Source of the DNA: Apostichopus japonicus
Lineage: Eukaryota; Echinodermata; Holothuroidea; Aspidochirotida; Stichopodidae
NCBI RefSeq assembly: GCF_037975245.1
Contig: NC_092575.1
Coordinates: 28,483,341 to 28,547,340 of the forward strand
Direction of reading: 5' to 3'
Length of the DNA: 64,000 nucleotides
Positions 57,554 through 64,000 of this stretch are shown here, piece after piece. Both the position numbers and the translations under genes were made by a program. The notes under the pieces are model-generated. The model searched no databases. It was given only the letters and a program-made list of their open reading frames with translations, and had not been told where the DNA came from. The first letter of the stretch is position 1, and every line of letters starts with the position of its first letter.

Positions 57554-58159
57554 TACATATGCTCATAAATCCATGCAGCGAGGTTTCTATGGGTTTCCCT
57601 ATATGTAGCATGCATATTAGGATTGTGCAGTTGAATTTATAGAACACACGAGATCCTTGGCTTAAAGGAATAGAATCTTTGACAGCAAACAGATTACGGA
57701 TTTAATAAAAAAGTAAACACTAACTAAACATCAACGAGGGTGCAATACGATAACGGATTTGATTAATTGTCTCACTTCATTCTGTGCGTAACCATAAAAA
57801 TTACCAATGTAGAGAAGCTTGTAAAATCTAGTGTTGCGAAAAATAGATTCAGTAATATTTTGCCAAGAGACTTTATTTTTCTAAAGAAGATTTTACCACT
57901 TTGTCAATTAAGTGAGATGGAAACTGATTATTCCCGAGTGTTGACATAAGTCGTTTTAATTCTTATCTTGAACCTTGTTTAATATTTGATTATTGATTCC
58001 CGCATTGTAAGCTGACTACCAACAATAACAACTTATTTACCTTTGTCAAGTTCCATACTGGTAATGCTTGTCATTTGTTTAAGTTTTTCCAAGATCTTTG
58101 TTCCTCCCTAGATCGGTAGTAGAGGGCATCTTTATGCGCATCTCAAAACTGACAAGAAT
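57549..58159. other. Intergenic, no gene recognised
   Basis: No conserved frame or repeat was found. Confidence 0.35.
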
Positions 58160-60480
58160 TCATTTCCTTTCATTTATTTTATTTTTTTCATTTCATTTAT
58201 TTCTTCCATTTCATCACAATGTTTATATAATAAAAAGACGGTGAAGACAATATCATGCAGAGAAATAATAAGTAATAAATAAAAGGAAAAAATGGAAATT
58301 ACAGACAGAAAATGGTGGAAGGGCTTGGAAGCCGTAGCTTGTACAAAAAGCCCACAAAAATAAAGATAACATGTGTAAAGGATATGGGCATGATAATAAA
58401 GCCCCTTACCAAGAAGACCTATACCCCTCCCCCACCCCTACCCCTAAACTAAACAAAAAAGGCATTGTGGTAATGTGGGAAATGCTAAGAGTCAGAGACA
58501 AATGCAGATCTATAGATGTTGATACTTGGATAAAAGATGATTTTTCAACTTGAATGAAAATGAATTAAGGTACTTAATATTTCTTAATGCATGACTTAAG
58601 CTATTCCAGAAATTAACACCATAACAGACGATGGAACGTTTAAAGACATCGGTATTTACGGGCAATGAAAATAAATGTCCAGAGGATCTGGTGTAGTAGT
58701 TATGTCTTTTATAAATGAAATTAAAGTAATCATTAACATTGACTGGCAATTTATTATTAATAGACTTAAAAATAAAAACTGCACAATGGTATTTATGTAA
58801 ATAAAAAATATCAAGTATGTTCAGTGAGCTAAATAGTGGTGGGGGTACGTGCTAAGAAATCAGACTGTGTAATAACACGGACAGCCTTCATTTGTAATTA
58901 AAGCAATTGCTTTAGGTAGGTAGAATATGCATTACCCCAAACAATATTACAATAATTAAGATGAGGTAGTATGAGAGTATTATACAAGTTCTTGAGAATA
59001 TACATTGGAACAAAGTCTTTGATTTTATGTAAAGGACTCCAACAGTTTTTGAGATGGTAGTTTTAATCTTGGAGATGTGAGAAGACCACTTTAGAGCAGG
59101 ATCAAATAAATAAACCTAGAAATGTTATAACCTCAACACGTTTTAACTGTGAGTTGCCAATAAATATATCTATATTCTTGATTTTTTTATTGTGGTTTGG
59201 GTGAAAAATCATAAAGTGGGTTTTGTTTATATTCAAAGATAATTTATTTACTTGAAACCAAGTAGAGACTTTAGCTAATTCAAAATTTATAGTAGATGCA
59301 GCATGATTTATATCTTTGTGTTTTTACAGTATACTGGTGTCATCTGCGAAAAGTGTAAAATACAAGGTGTTTGAACAATTTATAATATCATTTATATGCA
59401 AAGAGAAAAGCAGTGGACCTAAAATTGACCCTTGTGGTACTCCACATGTAATTTTACTGAAATTAGAATAATGATTATCAATATGTACACATTGGAGTCT
59501 GCCAGATAGATAATTAACAAACCAATTAAATGAAACCCCTCTTATGTCATTATGATACAATTTGTTGAAGAGAATTCCATGATTGACAGTATCAAAGTCC
59601 TTAGATAAATCTAAAAATACACCCAAGAATATTCCTTATTGTTAAAGACATTATAATGATATAGTGTGATACATCCAAAGCTGCCATAGCTGTAGAACGC
59701 CCCCTACTAAATCCAAATTGTCTATCAGTAATAATGTTGTTATTGTCTAAAAAATGTACAGTACGGTTATATATTATACCTTCTAAAAGTTTAGATAAAG
59801 ATGAAAGAACTGAGATGGGCCTTTAATGGTTAATAGATAGCTTATCACCACTTTTGAAAATTGGAGTAACTTTAGCTTCTTTAGTACGAGTTGGAACAAC
59901 ACCTGTAGATATTGATAAATTAAAAATATATGTAAGAGGGGCAGCTATAATAAAACGATTTTCTTGGAGAAACTGAACAGAAATATTATCAAGACCACAA
60001 GAACCTTTTTCAATTGCATTGTTAAATTGATTATTTCAGGGGAGTTGGTTGGTGAGAGGAATAGAGATGATGGGGTACTATCAGTAAGAAATCTGTAAAT
60101 TTTGAGTGACAAGTGGGAATAGAACTTGCAAGGTTGTTACCTATGTTAGCAAAAAAGTCATTAAATTCCTCGGCCATGTCAAATTTATTTGTAATTAACA
60201 AATCATTATCTTTAATTTTATCACTTGGAGTATTGATTGAAGTACGACCAAGAATTTTATTAATCGTATGCCATGTTTTCTTAAATTATTTTCATGTCTT
60301 TGAAACAATTTTCATAATACATCTTCTTGGCTAATCTGATAATTTTTGTCAGCTTATTTTTAATAAAGAGTATATTTACTTTTATTGGTACTGGAAGGAT
60401 TAAGAAGGTACTTTTTATATAATTTTTTTTTTTTTTTGAATTTGAAGTTAAAATACTTGATGTTATGCAAGGTGAGCGTA
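58160..60480 (-). mobile_element. LINE reverse transcriptase, largely complete but decayed (minus)
   Basis: Minus-strand blocks in order are FNDFFANIGNNLASSIP (about 60150), DLSKDFDTVNHGILFNKLY with NWFVNYLSGRLQCVHID (about 59600-59490), CGVPQGSILGPLLF (about 59430), LFADDTSIL (about 59330), and the C-terminal HNYYTRSSGHLFSLP with NFWNSLSHALRN (about 58700-58600). The 3' side is T/A-rich. Frameshifts and stops separate the blocks, so it is inactive. It belongs to the jockey/CR1/RTE-like LINEs; the clade is not decided. Confidence 0.75.
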
Positions 60481-61025
60481 TAGTATTGGATTTTCTTTCA
60501 AATTGCTTAACTACACAGTGCTTAGAAATTATATTGTTAACATTATCAACAGAAACGTTATATGCAGTATCAACATCTCGGAGATTGTGTAATAGGTTCC
60601 AATCAACAGAAGGAAGTTCTAAATTGATATTACGTAAAGAATCTTTACTGGTCCTCTTATGGTAATCACATATTTACAAACAGGTAAATCTCACAAGTGT
60701 AAGAAACAATGCGATCACAACAAGGCCATCAGCTGAAGGTCGAAATTCGCTTGTTTCGTTCCAGCAACTGCGGGTCTAAAATTTCTCTACAGCATTGAAT
60801 ACATAAATTAACTAAGATTAATGATCCAAAAGTTCTCCATGTACTTTCCTGCAGTTTTTTTGCAATTCCGCTCGAAAGATTGAACTATATTTTTTATTGC
60901 GTATGTTAAGAAACCTGCCGTTTTACGTTCAAAAGTTGTGCGCCAGTGAGATATCTGTACCATGTGATATGAATTGTCCAATGAGCCATGAGTTCTGTGT
61001 GCAATCTTTGTAGAAAACAACAAAC
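60481..61025. other. Spacer before the cysteine-rich pseudogene
   Basis: The left part may still be LINE-derived. No promoter motif stands out before the ATG at 61026. Confidence 0.3.
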
Positions 61026-62987
61026 ATGGCGGCTCCCACGGGCGCGAGTCAGTCTCTGAAACACGGAAATCTACAGTGCTCAGTGCACATTGAATCTGTA
61101 AAATTTGAAGCAGTCAAGGCACTGACGAATAAACGATGGACTAAAGTTACTTCCTGCGCTAAAGATTGGCTTAATCTCAGCGGCGGAGACAGTGATATCG
61201 CCGTACTACTGATTACTCCATGGCCTACTACGATCAAGCGTGTGTTCAACAGCAGTATGATGGGGTTCCACGATAAGTGTTACAGGCGGTTCATTGATAG
61301 CAAGCAAATTGCTGCAAGAAAACGGACAGTACCAGAGGAGACCCCATACTGTATGATTTTAAACGAAGAATTGACGGAAAAGATCAGCAGAAGCTCTGGT
61401 GTATTGCCTGTTCAATTTATTATATGTGGGAAAAGAAACAATACATTACTCGGCGTTGCAAACGGGTGCAGGACAAGCTGCAGCAGGCAGAGACTTTCGA
61501 TGGAGGTAAGCCTAAGCATACTACACGACTCTACTTGTACTTCTGTGGCATAGTTGAAGTGTTAAGAGAAGTTGCATAATGCAAGATCAGTAGCTCTTGA
61601 GGGATAGAATCCAAGTCAAAGGGCACAGTGTTGGACCTGAACATAATATAATTAGTGGCATGGTCATCTGATTTGTTTTGTTATAAGGTGGTAGGAACGG
61701 AAATTTGTTTTAAATTCTCCATCTGGGGCACTAGCTTAAGTGTTAAATACAGGCTTCATAGTTTTCTTACTGTGGCCCTTTATTTGAATGATAGAGATAT
61801 TATAGTAAGAAAAATAAGTGTAACAAAGGTGCAATAAGGTTAGCTTTGCAAGGTCTTATGGTCAGCCTGTCTAATTTTACCAAAATGAACAAGTATCTGT
61901 CTCCTTTATTATCAGTAACAGATATAATCTACCATTGTATAATTTAAACCATAACATTAAGAGATAATGTACTGTACTGTCAAAAAAACCCTGTTTTAAT
62001 TCTTTTTTGCATGACACTGGTTTGCAAAATTTGAATGTGTCTTTGTTTGTCCATAGAAGATGAGCAGATCACATGGTATATAAATAAAATTGTCTTAGTT
62101 CTTATTTGTTCAAACTTACATTTTGATCAACAGAAAATGCAAAACAATTTGCTTTTTTTTATTTCATTTTATTAAAGTATTGCTTCGACAAGCAGCAGAG
62201 CGGAAAAAAAGATGAGCCCAGATTTGAATGAATTTTTGATGAGTATTAGAGGAAAAGACCGTGTTGCCATTGAAGTGAGGTACCACTCTCTATGTTGAAG
62301 AAACTAGATACAATTCTTGAGAAGGAAGACATACAGATCTTGAAAGGTAAAGTACTCTCTTCAATGTGTGGTTCATTGAGTGTTCAGGGGTGGATCTAGG
62401 ACTTTTGGAATATGGGGGTCCTCCCCCAAGGAAAATTAAAAAATTGTCTAAACGCTTTGAGATGCAATATCAGGTTAATCTTTCCATTGAAATTATTAAA
62501 GTAATTTGCAACATATTTCTAGCTGAATTGTAATTATATTGGTACCCCATCATATCATGTGAGACATGTGAGAAAAATATCCAATTTCATGGTACAAGGT
62601 GTTCTGGTCATCTCCTCCTCAGAGCAGAGTTTACCACCAACAAAAGATGCTCTGATCCAACATGTTAAGCGCTGCAACAACCAGGCTGCTATTCACAGTA
62701 AGGCATTGCAGAAAAGGATTGATGCACTCTCACCAGAGGGACATGGATGGAAACTTGAAAATGATGACCTTATAATCACTTGGATGACGAAGCCACCTGA
62801 CCCAGATGTTTTGCTTCAGTGTGTCAGCAGTAGCTGTAGAGTCGGCAAATGTCTTAAAGGAAGATGTTCCTGAATGAATGCACAACTACTGTGTACAGAC
62901 CTATGTAAATATAGAAATTGCAGCGACTTCCAAGAAAATGTTGAGATTGTTGATGCAGTGGAAGATGATTTGGAGGATGAACTGTGA
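61026..62987 (+). pseudogene. Cysteine-rich multi-copy gene remnant, at least three frame lesions
   Basis: Three segments share one direction and plausible splice sites. Exon one (61026-61505) starts MAAPTGASQSLKHGN, contains MGFHDKCYRRFIDSKQ and SSGVLPVQFIICGKRN, and after a one-base shift ends RRCKRVQDKLQQAETFDG before GTAAGC. Exon two (62178-62346) reads LLRQAAERKK, shifts in an A-run, then LNEFLMSIRGKDRVAIEVRY then HSLC. Exon three (about 62530-62987) has SLPPTKDALIQHVKRCNNQA, SPEGHGWKLENDDLIITWMT and SSSCRVGKCLKGRCS. An in-frame TGA (62871-62873) follows where a Cys is expected, then NAQLLCTDLCKYRNCSDFQE and an acidic end. It resembles multi-copy uncharacterised proteins of cnidarians and echinoderms; function unknown. 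Sequencing errors instead of decay remain possible. Confidence 0.6.
62382..62470. mobile_element. Fragment of a hAT-like element in intron
   Basis: GGGGTGGATCTAGGAC, GGGGGTCCTCCCCC and GAGATGCAATATCAGG resemble the left ends and internal AGATGCAATTTGGTGC motif of the hAT-like elements at 19, 26.8 and 41.5 kb. No right end or duplication is visible. Confidence 0.35.
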
Positions 62988-64000
62988 TGGTGTTAAATCT
63001 TGATATCTTAGTCTGAAATTTTAATCAAGTTTGAAGTTTGTGAAGAGGGTTAACTTTTTCAAAGTCATGTTGTCATTATTTTGTTCCCCAGAGTTTAAAG
63101 GAACCAGAAAACATAATCTTATTCATATATTCATTTAAGCTATTAGTAGTTTTACGTAGATTACCCTACCTACCAGACACCTTATGATAAATATCCACAT
63201 TTTCTTCAAATCACACTTTTTTTGCTGAGAGGGGAGGGGGGAGGAGGGTGTTATGGGCATGCTTTACCTCTTGCATATTCACAACTACATTTACTGATGA
63301 CGATGACGCAAATACCGCGTCCTGAAACCAGTCAGAGGTTTATATACTGTTGTTGGGGAATCATCGCCCCTGACCCTGTTCCAATTTCACGGTTCTTTAT
63401 TGTTTTGCCGTAACATTTCGTTACCTGTTTTATTCATATTGTGAACACGTTTTGTGCATCTGTTCAAGTTTTGACTGAAGAATATTCAAGTCTTTAGTGA
63501 CTTTTATTTCATCTAATTATCTTCACCTCTACTACGGAATGGACTTTCCCTTTTCCATACCATATCTGACTTCCATGCAGTGAATTGAAGTGGATCCTGT
63601 ATAACAGTACTGTCCTTGGATGAACTTTTAATCACTTATTAATTTCGCGCCGCGCTTTTTGATGAAGAACCTGTATCTTGAATCATCGCAAAGGCCCAGC
63701 TCTACTACACCATTGAGTGTATCGACCCAGTCTTAATAGATACATTATTTCTTTCTATCTGGGGCTTAAGTTAACTGTCTTTGTTATTCACTTATTTGTA
63801 CCATTCACCTTTATTATTCATATTATTTGTAGAATATAGAACTATTATTATTCAAAATACCATTCGAAACCTTGTCGATCTTTTCTTTTCTTTTCTTTTA
63901 ACTCCCTTGGGAACACTTTTTGCAGGAATACGAATTATAAACATGTCGTTTCCGTAACATGGAGAAAGTACCTAGTTTTGCAGAAGACTGTAGAAAGAGT
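62988..64000. other. Right edge of window, no gene recognised
   Basis: A G-rich run at 63226-63247 is the only notable composition feature. No exon is supported. Confidence 0.35.

Noticed and set aside
57283-57647. YIYIYI-rich open frames on both strands
   Set aside because: Translation of the TA microsatellite.
1-64000. tRNA or rRNA genes
   Set aside because: I looked for the GGTTCGA-type arm and conserved rRNA strings and found none that fold convincingly.

Overview
This window is eukaryotic, animal-type genomic DNA: split genes with GT-AG introns, long non-coding stretches, poly-A signals, LINE and DNA-transposon debris and many minisatellites. The protein content (vertebrate-style class I aldolase, two ISG12/IFI6-like genes, jerky/pogo-like transposase, CR1/L2-like LINE pieces) suggests a marine invertebrate, most likely a deuterostome such as an echinoderm, hemichordate or lancelet. 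The sequence alone does not fix the species.

Region 1 (1-18.9 kb, + strand) is one complete housekeeping gene, fructose-bisphosphate aldolase. Its seven coding exons (6834-17860) join to 366 codons with all catalytic residues. Its introns hold a pogo-like transposon with a broken transposase (908-4037), a 1-kb TA-flanked transposon (7217-8220) and several minisatellites with units of about 40-46 bp.

Region 2 (19-29.1 kb) is a mosaic of hAT-like non-autonomous transposons with exact or near-exact 8-bp target duplications, SINE copies with a U2-snRNA-like head, and truncated LINEs. Embedded in it is a two-exon ISG12/IFI6-like gene (26623-29124).

Region 3 (29.7-45.5 kb) is almost entirely mobile or repeated DNA. 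It contains a 4.8-kb element with AGACTGA-rich inverted ends inside a minisatellite, which carries a possible SAM-like first exon. It also has another U2-head SINE with a 14-bp target duplication, a hAT-like element in a second minisatellite, a 1.8-kb fold-back repeat built on GATATC/GAATTC units, and nested hAT-like elements.

Region 4 (45.5-51.1 kb) holds a 17-bp minisatellite directly followed by a second ISG12/IFI6-like gene (46868-51130). Its intron carries LINE remnants, a hammerhead-like motif and a small antisense ORF.

Region 5 (51-64 kb) holds GGGCCC-rich and TA-rich compound repeats, an SGNH-hydrolase-like pseudogene split by a LINE, further LINE fragments, and a cysteine-rich gene remnant with several frame lesions near the right edge.

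The strongest candidates for something undescribed are (a) 34-47 bp perfect or near-perfect hairpins flanked by 8-bp duplications, one of which sits inside a transposase reading frame, and (b) the U2-head SINE family. Next come the 4.8-kb AGACTGA element and a 370-bp module duplicated in inverted orientation that keeps an open first exon in both copies.
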